Positions 9,143 through 17,628 of a DNA stretch of 45,843 nt are shown one piece after another. Where the stretch lies: positions 1 through 45,843 of the forward strand of contig JALRLY010000244.1 of assembly GCA_023647555.1 (NCBI GenBank), read 5' to 3'. The DNA is from Pancytospora philotis. Taxonomy: Eukaryota > Microsporidia. The notes below the pieces were generated by a model. That model searched no databases. It was not told the DNA's origin and was given only the letters and a program-made list of their open reading frames with translations. The position numbers and the translations under genes were made by a program. Each line of letters begins with the position of its first letter. The stretch's first letter is position 1.

Positions 9143-9536
9143 GATTCACGTCGCAGTGGAGATAACTGTAGCCGCGCTGCAGGCTGCAGGCTGGCGGGCA
9201 TCTGAAACGAAGAGGTAAACAGATGACCCGTCCAAACATTGTGTCAGCACGCGGCTTAAAAGCCTGCTGACCAATCGAGCCGGCCGCTTCGGTGTTGGAG
9301 CCGCAAGGCCAGAGCTTTGTATGTATGCCGTCCGGCAGACACCCACGCACTAACAGAGGGGAAAAAAGCAGCAGCTTTATCATCTCAAAAAAACTAGCTG
9401 CCAGCGCATGAACTCCATATGCCATGCCGGAAGCGTTTTGGCACACATTGATGGAATGTTTGCCCGCCCTGCGGCTAAAACGCGGAGCGAACAGCGCTTC
9501 GTATGTAGTTCAGTAGTAGTATACTAATTAAAATTA
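9143..9536. other. intergenic, nothing recognised
   Basis: This 394-bp stretch lies between the small membrane protein gene and tRNA-Leu. Minus-strand frames run through it, but they lack family features and an AAATTT-type start. The AT-rich block just before the tRNA may be its upstream region. Confidence 0.35.
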
Positions 9537-9618
9537 GGTTGGGTGGCCGAGTGGTTAAGGCGTTAGCTTAAGGCGCTAATATCATTGCGATGCGCGGGTT
9601 CGAGTCCCGTCTCAATCA
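9537..9618 (+). tRNA. tRNA-Leu (anticodon AAG)
   Basis: The cloverleaf can be drawn by hand. The acceptor GGTTGGG pairs with CTCAATC (two G-T pairs). The D arm is GCC...GGC with AGTGGTTAA. The anticodon stem TTAGC/GCTAA closes the loop TTAAGGC, giving AAG. A long variable arm of leucine type follows, then the T arm GCGGG-TTCGAGT-CCCGT and discriminator A. There is no intron and no encoded CCA. Internal A and B boxes (TGGCCGAGTGG, GGTTCGAGTCC) are present. Confidence 0.93.
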
Positions 9619-9703
9619 TTTTGCCCGCGCCCGCAAGCGGGCAGTAAAAATGAACGCCAGCACAGCTTAGTTAACTAGTTTATTGAACGGGGAGCCGCGT
9701 CGC

Positions 9704-10120
9704 CTACTCCGTGTACTCGTTCTGCGGCGCGCCCTCCTCCTCGGCGCGGTTCAGATAGGCGAGGTAGTCGACCTTCGCCTTCAGGAAGATCAGCTTGTTG
9801 AAGTCGTTCGAGCGCTCGATCAGCTTCTTGGAGAGCCGCTCGACGTGCCCGGCGTCGCACAGCAGCGTGTAGATGGTCTCCATGGCGTCGACGCGCAGCG
9901 GGCCGTCGAGGAACTCGGTGAGCAGGATGATGAGCTTCTCCTTGTTCGGGAACGAGAGCGAGGCGATGTCGTCTGCGCGCGTGCTCGCCAGCAGGAACTC
10001 CTGGATGTACGAGAGGTCCTCGTTCTCGATCGATGTAGCGAGGATGGAGGAGTGGTCCTTCGGCGTCTTGTGCTTGATCATGCTCGGGATGGTGACAAAC
10101 GCGTCGTCCTGTCCTGCCAT
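9704..10120 (-). CDS. helical protein, possibly Utp12-domain ribosome biogenesis factor
   Basis: The 138-aa product is all-helical. The stretch SILATSIENEDLSYIQEFLL, then LIILLTEFLDGPLRVDAMET, then a helix ending in VDYLAYLNRAEEE, resembles the short C-terminal Utp12 domain of small-subunit processome WD proteins such as Utp5/WDR43, here without the WD repeats. This is a pattern judgement, not a firm match. The start is supported by AAATTTTTGCGCCCGG and a CCCACCC stretch directly upstream. A minus-strand AATAAA at 9679-9684 follows the stop. It is divergent from the DHHC gene at 10371. Confidence 0.6.
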   Translation of the reverse strand: MAGQDDAFVTIPSMIKHKTPKDHSSILATSIENEDLSYIQEFLLASTRADDIASLSFPNKEKLIILLTEFLDGPLRVDAMETIYTLLCDAGHVERLSKKLIERSNDFNKLIFLKAKVDYLAYLNRAEEEGAPQNEYTE

Positions 10121-10370
10121 TTGACGGGTGGGAATACCGGGCGCAAAAATTTGCGCGTGCCGGCGGCAAAATGCCCGAGCCCAGCAGCGGGCGGGGAGCT
10201 ACGCGCAGCGCTGTATATGAAGCGGTAGCACCGTCTGTTTGATAAATAACCATCAATTGCTGATATTGGGTCTCTGGCTGCTGCATCTCATTGGTCGCTC
10301 TTCTCCACCATTCATTTGCGCCGACGCGCCCCTTTAAAGCGCAGTTAAATGCGCATTCGCCGCGCGCAGC

Positions 10371-10994
10371 ATGGAGCTCTACGAGGTTGCAAACCGAATT
10401 ACGAGGATGCTCGAGTGCGCGCTCGTTGGCGCAATAGCGGGCCTGTACCTAGTGCTCTTCGCGGTCTCGGCCTGGTGCGACAGGAGCATCCTCGCGTCGT
10501 ACCTGATTGCGACAGCGTTCATACACTATCTGCTTATCATCTGCGCCGGGCCCACGCCGCTCATCGACGACAAGAACGCGGCGGTGCGCGGGATCTGCGC
10601 GGTGTGCAACAAGGTGCGGGGCAGCAGGACCAAGCACTGCCGGGTGTGCAACAGATGCCACAGCCAGCGCGACCACCACTGCATGCTCATCGGGCGCTGC
10701 GTGACGGGCTACAACCTGAGGAGCTTCTACAGCTGCCTGCTCTTCACCACGGCCTTCCTGCTCTACTGGACGGTCACCAAGCAGTGCCGCGGGCTCCTTG
10801 GGCTCTTCGCGCTGGCCTCGCTGTGCGCCTCCGGGTGGTACAGCCTGTGCATATCGAGCGGCAAGACCAGCAGCGAGCTGCTGTCCTCTGAGCGGATTGC
10901 GGCGCACCAGATCAACTTGTACGTGCTGGCCAAGTTCTTCGGCGCCGATGCAACGGCGATGTTCCTCCCTGCGCTGCGGATTGGGCGCGGCTGA
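10371..10994 (+). CDS. small DHHC-type palmitoyltransferase
   Basis: The 207-aa protein has two N-terminal membrane helices (about 17-36, 40-58), a cysteine-rich domain (ICAVCNKVRGSRTKHCRVCN) with catalytic DHHC at residues 101-104, and two more hydrophobic helices after it. Such enzymes S-acylate cytosolic cysteines of membrane-associated proteins at Golgi or ER. The usual DHHC-P-W...NCVG continuation is altered to DHHCMLIGRCVTGYN, and the protein is short for the family. The first in-frame ATG is used. A second DHHC gene lies at 40308. Confidence 0.92.
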   Translation: MELYEVANRITRMLECALVGAIAGLYLVLFAVSAWCDRSILASYLIATAFIHYLLIICAGPTPLIDDKNAAVRGICAVCNKVRGSRTKHCRVCNRCHSQRDHHCMLIGRCVTGYNLRSFYSCLLFTTAFLLYWTVTKQCRGLLGLFALASLCASGWYSLCISSGKTSSELLSSERIAAHQINLYVLAKFFGADATAMFLPALRIGRG

Positions 10995-11243
10995 GCCAAT
11001 GCTCTATGATTAAATTCGCATGTAAAAACTTCTCCGCTGCAGACTATACTGCGCTGCAATTGTTGTTAATCCTCCTGCCACAGGGTGAGGCTGGGAACGG
11101 GCAACACTTTTGAGCCGCCCTCCACAAAAACATAAACATACGTACAAAAATATTCATTCCAAGCAAGTAATTTATATCCACAGAGAAAACGGGCGCATAC
11201 AAATAGTATAGCCAATGAGCAGCACACACATTGAAAAGACGCC

Positions 11244-11693
11244 TCACAGCTTGCTGATGCGCTTCTTGTTCGCATCACGGTTCTTGGTGTTCTGGCTGAT
11301 GCGCTGCTGCTTCTCCTTCTTGAGCTTGGAGATGCTCTGCTCCACCTCCACGACGCCGCCGCGCAGCTTCATGTTGGCGAGGCTCTGGCTGCCCCAGCGC
11401 GGGATCCACTTCTTGAGCTCCTCGCAGTACACCAGCTTGGACTTCTTTCTGAGCTTGAGGCCCTTCGTCTCGGCGAAGAGCTCCCAGCGCGTCTTCGTCT
11501 TCTCCTTGTTCACTGCGAGCGGCAGCGGGTACGCAGTCTCGACCGTCTCGAAGACGAGGTCGCCCTGCTTCCTCGTGGATCTGCCGGCCTTGATCTGCGA
11601 CACCAGCGCGGCAATCATGTCCTGCGCGCCCTTGTTGATGGAGGCGCACGGCTCGTGCGAGCTCGCGGCGAGCAGCTGCTGGTAAATCTTCAT
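11244..11693 (-). CDS. RRS1: RRS1 ribosome biogenesis protein
   Basis: The 149-aa product matches the RRS1 core: an acidic/helical N-terminus, then VETAYPLPLAVNKEKTKTRW, ELFAETKGLKLRKKSKLVY and ELKKWIPRWG, and a basic C-terminus. RRS1 works with RPF2 to load 5S RNP into the pre-60S particle in the nucleolus. The protein is shorter than the yeast form (about 200 aa), with the loss at the C-terminus. The start is confirmed by AAATTTTTTAGTCC immediately before ATG. It lies 77 bp downstream of VMA6 on the same strand, so the VMA6 3' end and the RRS1 promoter share sequence. Confidence 0.9.
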   Translation of the reverse strand: MKIYQQLLAASSHEPCASINKGAQDMIAALVSQIKAGRSTRKQGDLVFETVETAYPLPLAVNKEKTKTRWELFAETKGLKLRKKSKLVYCEELKKWIPRWGSQSLANMKLRGGVVEVEQSISKLKKEKQQRISQNTKNRDANKKRISKL

Positions 11694-11770
11694 GGACTAA
11701 AAAATTTGTGCGAATTTCGGCTTGCTCGATTTATCGTTTTACTCTGCGCCTGCAAAATGCACCGGCAGTG

Positions 11771-12676
11771 TCACTCGAACAGAATGATGTCGTTGATTTC
11801 TGCGCGGTTGCCCTGCAGAACGCATTCGCATATCCACAAAATGTTGTTCATCTCCTGCTCCTTGAGTCTGAAGTACGCGTAGAGGCAGGAGAGGTCCCCG
11901 TGCTGCCGGAACGCATTCGCGTACACCTTCATGCACTCCTCCACCGCGTGGGCTAGCGGCTCCTTGCCCGGCGGGCACACGATCTCCTGCACCTCCGCGG
12001 GGCTCCTGGCGCTGCCGAGCCTGAGCTTGTCGGCCTCCGAGACGCTGCAGCACGCCGGAAAGTAGGCCGCTCTGTCCTCCGGCGCGGCGCCGCCCAGACA
12101 GATCTCCAGCACCTGGCGCGTGCTCTCCGCCTCGACCACCTCTCTGAAGTAGCTATCCAGCGCTGCAGCGCCGTGGTGGTCGTAGTAGTTCTTGAGGACG
12201 CGCGCCATCGCCAGCCGCAGGTCCTGCCGCCCGTCGGCCTTCAGCACCGCGCCCTCGAAGTACCTTTCGAGCCGCGTGTCCTGCACGTACAGCCTGAACG
12301 CCTCCTCCGGCGACTTGCAGGTCGAGAGGCCGCGGAACTCGCGCGCAGCGCAGAGGACCGCCTCTTCGCTGCCCGTCTCGAGCGTGGCGAAGAACGCGTG
12401 TATTCTGTTGAGATCCGCGAAGTAGCTCAGGAAGATGCTCGGCCGGTCCTCGAACTCCCCGAGCTCGCCCATGATGCTGTTGTAGAGGCTGCTGCGGAGG
12501 CTGGCGACGGTGTGCTGCGTGTCGTCGCTGATGTACGGGAAGTAGTGGTTGAGCTTGGCCACCAGCTCCCGGAGGTCCTTGCAGTCGGCGAGGGCCGTGT
12601 AGTCGGGGCGGCGCAGCAGCTGGTCGAACCGGCCGTTCACATCCGCCACCACAAACTCGCAGTCCCTAGTTTCCAT
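11771..12676 (-). CDS. VMA6: V-type ATPase subunit d (VMA6)
   Basis: The 301-aa protein has the V-ATPase d-subunit layout. The start NGRFDQLLRRPDYTALADCK corresponds to the family's repeated helical unit opening, and the end CLYAYFRLKEQEMNNILWIC followed by ECVLQGNRAEIND is the characteristic terminal motif. Subunit d couples the central stalk to the proteolipid ring of the vacuolar proton pump. It is about 45 residues shorter than the yeast protein. No AAATTT block is evident at the start; the first ATG fits the family N-terminus. Confidence 0.9.
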   Translation of the reverse strand: METRDCEFVVADVNGRFDQLLRRPDYTALADCKDLRELVAKLNHYFPYISDDTQHTVASLRSSLYNSIMGELGEFEDRPSIFLSYFADLNRIHAFFATLETGSEEAVLCAAREFRGLSTCKSPEEAFRLYVQDTRLERYFEGAVLKADGRQDLRLAMARVLKNYYDHHGAAALDSYFREVVEAESTRQVLEICLGGAAPEDRAAYFPACCSVSEADKLRLGSARSPAEVQEIVCPPGKEPLAHAVEECMKVYANAFRQHGDLSCLYAYFRLKEQEMNNILWICECVLQGNRAEINDIILFE

Positions 12677-13240
12677 CGTTGTTGTGCGCTGCGCACCGGT
12701 AATCAGCTGAAACCGCCCAAATAATCAGCAGTTTCATCACTGCGTGATGCGGAGCCGGAGTCTAAGAATTTAAGCGCTGAGCGTATCTGTCGCTGCAAAG
12801 AAGAGAGCATACGAGGCGCGCAGCGATACGATCCAGCGATATGTCAGCGGCGTCCTGAGCCCGCGCCACATCAAAAATTTGCATATCGACACGTGTTCCA
12901 AAAGGATTTTCGATCATCGGTAATTCGCAGATACTTTCGGGGCCGGCTTGGGCGCGGAGCGCCCAGCGGCAGCTGCAATTGATCATCCATATCAGTGATA
13001 GCGCTCTCGCCGCTATCAGATATTATTCTTGCCGATAGGAGACCTGCAGGCGGCCAATGGGCGCGCGCTATTTCATTGGTGCGGCGTGCAATGCGCGCTC
13101 CCACGCCGCGTACCGCAACTAGCACCAACTTCTGCCATGTTATATACGTATGAAAATCTGATAAATTATTCTGCGATCAGTTCTGCGTGATAGATTAGTG
13201 ATCGTGCGCTCTTCTTAAGATGCACAAAAATTTAGCCCCT
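12677..13240. other. intergenic between divergent VMA6 and transporter 1
   Basis: These 564 bp are the shared upstream region of two divergent genes. They hold an inverted pair of CCAAT boxes (CCAATG 13054-13059, CATTGG 13074-13079) and, right before the transporter ATG, AAAAATTTAGCCCCT. An 85-codon minus-strand frame (12871-13128) looks like chance. No RNA gene was seen. Confidence 0.45.
13227..13240 (+). promoter_or_regulatory. AAATTT-CCC start-proximal signal of transporter 1
   Basis: AAAATTTAGCCCCT directly precedes ATG 13241. The same arrangement is found before many genes here, which favours this ATG over the one at 13220. Confidence 0.6.
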
Positions 13241-14452
13241 ATGTCGCACGCTGCTACGAAGACTTCGTCGGTGATCAGCGTGGTGGTTTCGACCCTCGGC
13301 ACGGGCATTCTTTTCATGCCCGCGAGCTTCCACCAGCTCGGCTGGATGTACGCGGTCGGCGCGCTCGTCGCCATGGGGCTGCTCACGTTCTTCACGCTCT
13401 ACGCGATCGCGTACGCAGCCCTCACAGTGGAGTGCCTCCACGACGCGTCCTACCCCAAGATCGCGTCCACCTTTTCCAAGAAGCTGCGCGTCCTCGTGGA
13501 CTTGGCCATGATCTGCAGCAACATCGGCTGCTGTGTGTTCATCAGCCAGACGCTCGCGCGTGTAGCCTCGCGGATGCTCGTAGAATTCGGCGTTGGCATT
13601 GACCAGGAGATTCTGCGGAAGAGCGTGCTGCTGCTTGCGCTGCTGCTGGTCTGGTACTTCGGCAGCAAGGAGGATCTCAGCTCGCTGGCCTTCATGTCCA
13701 AGGTCAGCCTCGCTGGTGTGTTCTACTACCTGGCGCTGACCGTCTACTACGCGGCGGTGTACGGCAAGGACACCGCGCAGCTCGTGGCGCGCAGCACAGA
13801 CGATCTCAGCACCGGCTTTATCCGCTTTGTGTTTGCGTTGCACTGCCAGTTTTCGTTCCCGTCGATCTTCAGCGATATGGCTGACAAAAGCGCGGCGTCG
13901 GTCTCGCAGGTGTGCGCGCTCGGGTCCGCGGCGGTGGTGCTTGTGTACGCTGCCTCCGGCTTCTTCGGCTACAAGGCCGTGGGTGCCGAGATCGGTGGCC
14001 AGCAGATCCTGAGCGTGTTCAACGATCGCAACGGCAGCTTCATGCAGCATGTGATGAAGAGCTCCTTTGACAAATACGGTGTACTTCCGGCCATTGCGCA
14101 GTCGCTCTTCCTCTTCATATGGTTCGGTTTCCTGTGCTTCGCTACCGCTCCTACCATTCCGATCCTCCAGTCGTACCTCACGTTCAACGGCAAGCCGCTC
14201 TCTAAGAAGGTCACTTCTCTGCTGATTGCTATGGGCCTTTTCCTGTGCGGCATACCCCCGGCGCTGCCTCTCGACACGATCCTGAGCCTCAACACCGCGC
14301 TCTTCACGGCTGCACTTAGCTTTGTGTTCCCTTCCATCTTTATGATCTACGTGTCGCCCAAGCTGAGCGCGCGCAGCATAACTGCTTATGGAGTGATTCT
14401 GTTCAGTCTGCTTGTCAGTGGAAGCATTATCAAGAGTGCGCTGTTCAACTAG
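13241..14452 (+). CDS. AAAP-family amino acid transporter, copy 1
   Basis: This is a 403-aa polytopic protein with about 11 hydrophobic segments. The first (SVISVVVSTLGTGILFMPAS) carries the GTGIL-MP signature of amino acid/auxin permease transporters. Such carriers import host amino acids in microsporidia, which cannot make them. I chose ATG 13241 because the AAATTT-CCCC signal lies between it and the earlier ATG at 13220, and because the resulting length equals copies 2 and 3 (405 and 403 aa). A central block from about 13700 to 14115 is nearly the same as in copy 2 although the flanks differ. Confidence 0.9.
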   Translation: MSHAATKTSSVISVVVSTLGTGILFMPASFHQLGWMYAVGALVAMGLLTFFTLYAIAYAALTVECLHDASYPKIASTFSKKLRVLVDLAMICSNIGCCVFISQTLARVASRMLVEFGVGIDQEILRKSVLLLALLLVWYFGSKEDLSSLAFMSKVSLAGVFYYLALTVYYAAVYGKDTAQLVARSTDDLSTGFIRFVFALHCQFSFPSIFSDMADKSAASVSQVCALGSAAVVLVYAASGFFGYKAVGAEIGGQQILSVFNDRNGSFMQHVMKSSFDKYGVLPAIAQSLFLFIWFGFLCFATAPTIPILQSYLTFNGKPLSKKVTSLLIAMGLFLCGIPPALPLDTILSLNTALFTAALSFVFPSIFMIYVSPKLSARSITAYGVILFSLLVSGSIIKSALFN

Positions 14453-14754
14453 TTAGTAAATTAATTTATTACTATTTTATTGGTGCATTATAATTATTAT
14501 TGCTGTAGCTTTGGCTGTCATTTCTGTTGCAACTACACTGTCCGCTTTTAATGTCACAGCTGATATTTGAACAGCAACAATCTTTGAGCGGATTGACGGG
14601 AGGATGCTATAAATGTGCGTACATTTTCACATCTTGTAAATGAAATAGATCCACCTATTATCTACTTTGTAAGTAACACATGGTCTCAACCATACGCTTT
14701 GCAGATTCACTAACTCTTTTACACTCAATACATCGGATTATTATTACACCTTTT
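14453..14754. other. AT-rich intergenic between converging genes
   Basis: The region between the 3' ends of transporter 1 and the 700-aa protein is AT-rich and holds nothing that I can recognise beyond short runs suited to transcript ends. Confidence 0.4.
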
Positions 14755-16857
14755 TTACTCAATGCGGTACAGCCACCCGTTAGTACTAATTAAGCTCCTA
14801 ATCTCAGCCAGCATCGCATCGTCGCAGACCGGCTCGAGCCGCGCAATGTTCGAGCGGATTAGGCTAATAGCGCCCTTGAAGTCGCGTAGTGTCGCAGTGT
14901 CGATCCCGCTGAGGAAAACGTAGAGCGCCAAGGGCCCGCGCTGCAGCAGCGAAGATACCAGCTCAGCCGCTCTGCTGTCGCTAACGATGCCTCTCTCCAC
15001 GGCTCTCATGTACGCGCCCGGGGAGTGGCTGATCCTGACGAACAGCAGCAGCTCCCCGTCTGTCAGATCGGTGGCGAGCAGCCGCAGGTAGACAGTAGTG
15101 GCGAGCTCCTTCAGGCCGGCGCGCTGGAACTGCTCGAGGAAGAGAAGCATGTTGCGGCGGAAAATGGGGGAGCCGTGATATACATACTGGCTGCCGCTAT
15201 CGTGGTTAGATTGAGCTTCTCTTCTTTTGATGTACCGAAAGTACTGCTCTTCCAGCTGTTCGTTCGTTTCCTGGTGCTGCTCGTTCAGCATCGACAGGAA
15301 CAGATGCACGGCCTCGTCGCTGGACTCTCCGAGCTCGCAGAGCATCAGCACCGCTTTGTACGCGGCCGGATGAGCGAGGTCCTGCAGATCCATCAGGAGG
15401 TTGAACAGGGCAGAGCAGAGCCAATCTCGCTGGTTCTCCGATAGTCCATCGGGCGCAAGGAGAACGAAAATATCGAGCTGGTCGGTGGCCGGCGCGTGGC
15501 ACTGGTGGAGCAGCGAGAGCACCACGAGCTTCAGGGATCCACTAAGGCTGTGGAAGCGGACGGCAACCGTTTTGGTGAGAGTAACGAGGCAGGCGCTGTC
15601 GAAATGCTTGTAGACTATTCTGAGGTATTCGAGGCACTCGCGCGGCGTGGGCAGCGCAAAGAGCATGCGCTCGGCACCAGCAACATCCTTTATTTTTAAC
15701 AGGTATTCAAACACGTGCTCCTTCTGCAGAGCCTGTGCGGTTTCGCTCTTCTCCTTAGCGTATTCATCGTACAATATGGCGGCGCTCTCGAGCATATTCA
15801 GCCTTACAAAGACCGGGAATAGAACATCGCTGGGCATACACTCACCGTACCTCTGGTACATGCTGTACACGCTGCGGTAATCCTCCTTCTTCGCCAGAAA
15901 GCGCGCAATCTCCGCAATGATATCGGCGAGATCGAGCGCTTCGGCGGGCTGCAGCGCATGGAGGTATACGAACTTCTTGGCGGCCCGCGCCAGCTTTATC
16001 GTCTTAGGCTCAAACAGGTACTTCCGCGACTCGATGTAGTGCAGGAGCCACGCGGCCCGGCGTGTGTCTCCGCGCTTTGCAAGGTTGACGATCGCGAAGC
16101 GTAGCAGCGCATCGCTAGTGGCCAGCGCGTAGACCAGCTGCTCCTCCCAGCCGGTCATACACGGCGCATGCACATCGCCCCGGGCGCCTTTGCGCGAGGC
16201 AGCAGCCTTTGGACGCCTAGCGCTCTGCGGGCGCTCCCTGGCCACGGGGAACCGATTGTCGAGCATGAAGAGCGAAACCACCGCGTGACCCTTCATCTCC
16301 CGGGTAGACATGCGGGCCAGCGTAGCAAGCAGCCTCAGGAACAGCACGGAGGCGGGCAGCCGCTGCTCGCACACTCGCTGCACGACTGCGCGCAGATCGC
16401 AGGGCTCAGTGGCGTAGCGCAGCACAATGTCCATAAACTGGTACTCAGCGATACGGCCCAGGCAGAAGGACAGCAGCTCCTTTGCGGAGAGCGCATGGGC
16501 ATCGTAGTAGATGACCAGCTGCATAAAATGTACGAACGCATTCGAGCTCATGCCAACCTCCAGGAGCAGCGTGCGCGTCTTCAGCTGCATCATCTGGGCC
16601 CGGCCGTCGCGGTCCAGCCGCTCCTCGGTGACCGCGCGCTTGATGGATTCCAGCGCCCGGGCGACGCAGTCCTGCATGCGCGCCTCGTCGTTGTGCTGCA
16701 GGTAGTCCAGCGCGAGGCAGTGGTAGAGCTGCGCCTTGACGCGGTGCTCAATCTCCAGTCCACTGAGGGTGTTTTCCAGCCTGACAATATCGTCGTAGTA
16801 CGGCTGTCCGCTGCTCTTCTTCTCGTTGATGGTGTCGACAAGCTGCTGGTATTCCAT
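14755..16857 (-). CDS. 700-aa helical repeat (TPR-like) protein, unknown
   Basis: The protein is almost entirely amphipathic helices without membrane segments. Helix pairs of about 35 residues, such as YHCLALDYLQHNDEARMQDC and the one near AAILYDEYAKEK, resemble tetratricopeptide or related alpha-alpha solenoids. A basic, disordered insert lies at about residues 210-230 (RERPQSARRPKAAASRKGAR). Scaffolds of this sort include cohesin loader, anaphase-promoting complex, proteasome lid and meiotic ZIP4/SPO22 proteins; nothing decides among them. The first ATG starts directly with the helical region and no in-frame Met lies upstream. It converges with transporter 1. Confidence 0.8.
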   Translation of the reverse strand: MEYQQLVDTINEKKSSGQPYYDDIVRLENTLSGLEIEHRVKAQLYHCLALDYLQHNDEARMQDCVARALESIKRAVTEERLDRDGRAQMMQLKTRTLLLEVGMSSNAFVHFMQLVIYYDAHALSAKELLSFCLGRIAEYQFMDIVLRYATEPCDLRAVVQRVCEQRLPASVLFLRLLATLARMSTREMKGHAVVSLFMLDNRFPVARERPQSARRPKAAASRKGARGDVHAPCMTGWEEQLVYALATSDALLRFAIVNLAKRGDTRRAAWLLHYIESRKYLFEPKTIKLARAAKKFVYLHALQPAEALDLADIIAEIARFLAKKEDYRSVYSMYQRYGECMPSDVLFPVFVRLNMLESAAILYDEYAKEKSETAQALQKEHVFEYLLKIKDVAGAERMLFALPTPRECLEYLRIVYKHFDSACLVTLTKTVAVRFHSLSGSLKLVVLSLLHQCHAPATDQLDIFVLLAPDGLSENQRDWLCSALFNLLMDLQDLAHPAAYKAVLMLCELGESSDEAVHLFLSMLNEQHQETNEQLEEQYFRYIKRREAQSNHDSGSQYVYHGSPIFRRNMLLFLEQFQRAGLKELATTVYLRLLATDLTDGELLLFVRISHSPGAYMRAVERGIVSDSRAAELVSSLLQRGPLALYVFLSGIDTATLRDFKGAISLIRSNIARLEPVCDDAMLAEIRSLISTNGWLYRIE

Positions 16858-17069
16858 TGCATAAACTGTGCAGGCTTAGAAGCAGTTTATGCGGGCGCTT
16901 ATTGAAAAGTGGATGATGGGCAGTATGCATGCATCATTCAGCGTAGTAGAAATAAGATAAGCGCATAGTGATTGGAGAGTGTCGACAGTGGCACCGCACG
17001 GAGCATCTTCGATGGTAAAAATTTGCAGCTCGCGCGCAACGCGATAACGCCGCGCAGCGGAGCCCTCCG

Positions 17070-17330
17070 ATGGAGCAGACGCAGCCGTTCACGCATCCGG
17101 TCATCGGCAGCCGCGTGCGCTGCAGAGTGGACAGCGCGTCGTTCGCAGCTGCCAACGTGAGTGTCATCGAGGTAGACGGGAGGCCGAGCAGTATTGCGTA
17201 CAGGGGCGTCCTCAAGGGCGGGATGGTCGCCGAGGGCACCTACGTCAACGAGAAGCTGCGGCCGGGCGACTGCATCAACTGCCTGGTGGTGGCGTACTCT
17301 GATGCGGGAGTTGTTGTCTCTGAGGAGTGA
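17070..17330 (+). CDS. CSL4: exosome cap subunit CSL4, minimal S1 domain
   Basis: This 86-aa protein matches the S1/OB part of CSL4 (EXOSC1): VGSRVRCRVDSASFAAANVS is the 'V-G-x-V-x-C-K-V' strand, and the end YRGVLKGG...RPGDCINCLVVAYSDAGVVV is the characteristic 'fRG-i...fRPGDiv-AkV' motif. CSL4 sits on the cap of the RNA exosome and helps recruit substrates. The usual N-terminal domain and C-terminal zinc ribbon are absent, so the protein is less than half normal size. AAAAATTTGCAG occurs about 45 bp upstream of the ATG. It is divergent from the 700-aa protein gene. Confidence 0.72.
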   Translation: MEQTQPFTHPVIGSRVRCRVDSASFAAANVSVIEVDGRPSSIAYRGVLKGGMVAEGTYVNEKLRPGDCINCLVVAYSDAGVVVSEE

Positions 17331-17628
17331 GCGGGGGAGCCGAATGCTTCGTAGCGTTAGCAAGTAAATACTTAGAGTTTTTTATTTATTTTTGCGCGGC
17401 AGGCTGATCTATAGTCTGAGTTTAGCGCAGCTATCTGCATCTGCTCTTACTTTGGCGGCACATTCTTTTCTTTCCTTCTTATCGATTGCTGCTGCATAGA
17501 GCTGCGAGCATTCAGATTATCTTATAGCATCGGTCTCTATTTGTACAGTTTTCATCTCCCAACAGCAGTATGCAATATGACGAACGCAAAAACGCAAATG
17601 CAGCAGTTTCCGGACCCCGAGAAACCGC

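Noticed and set aside
12871..13128. 85-codon minus-strand ORF in the VMA6/transporter gap
   Set aside because: It has no family features, no AAATTT-type start, and lies where two promoters must be; probably chance.
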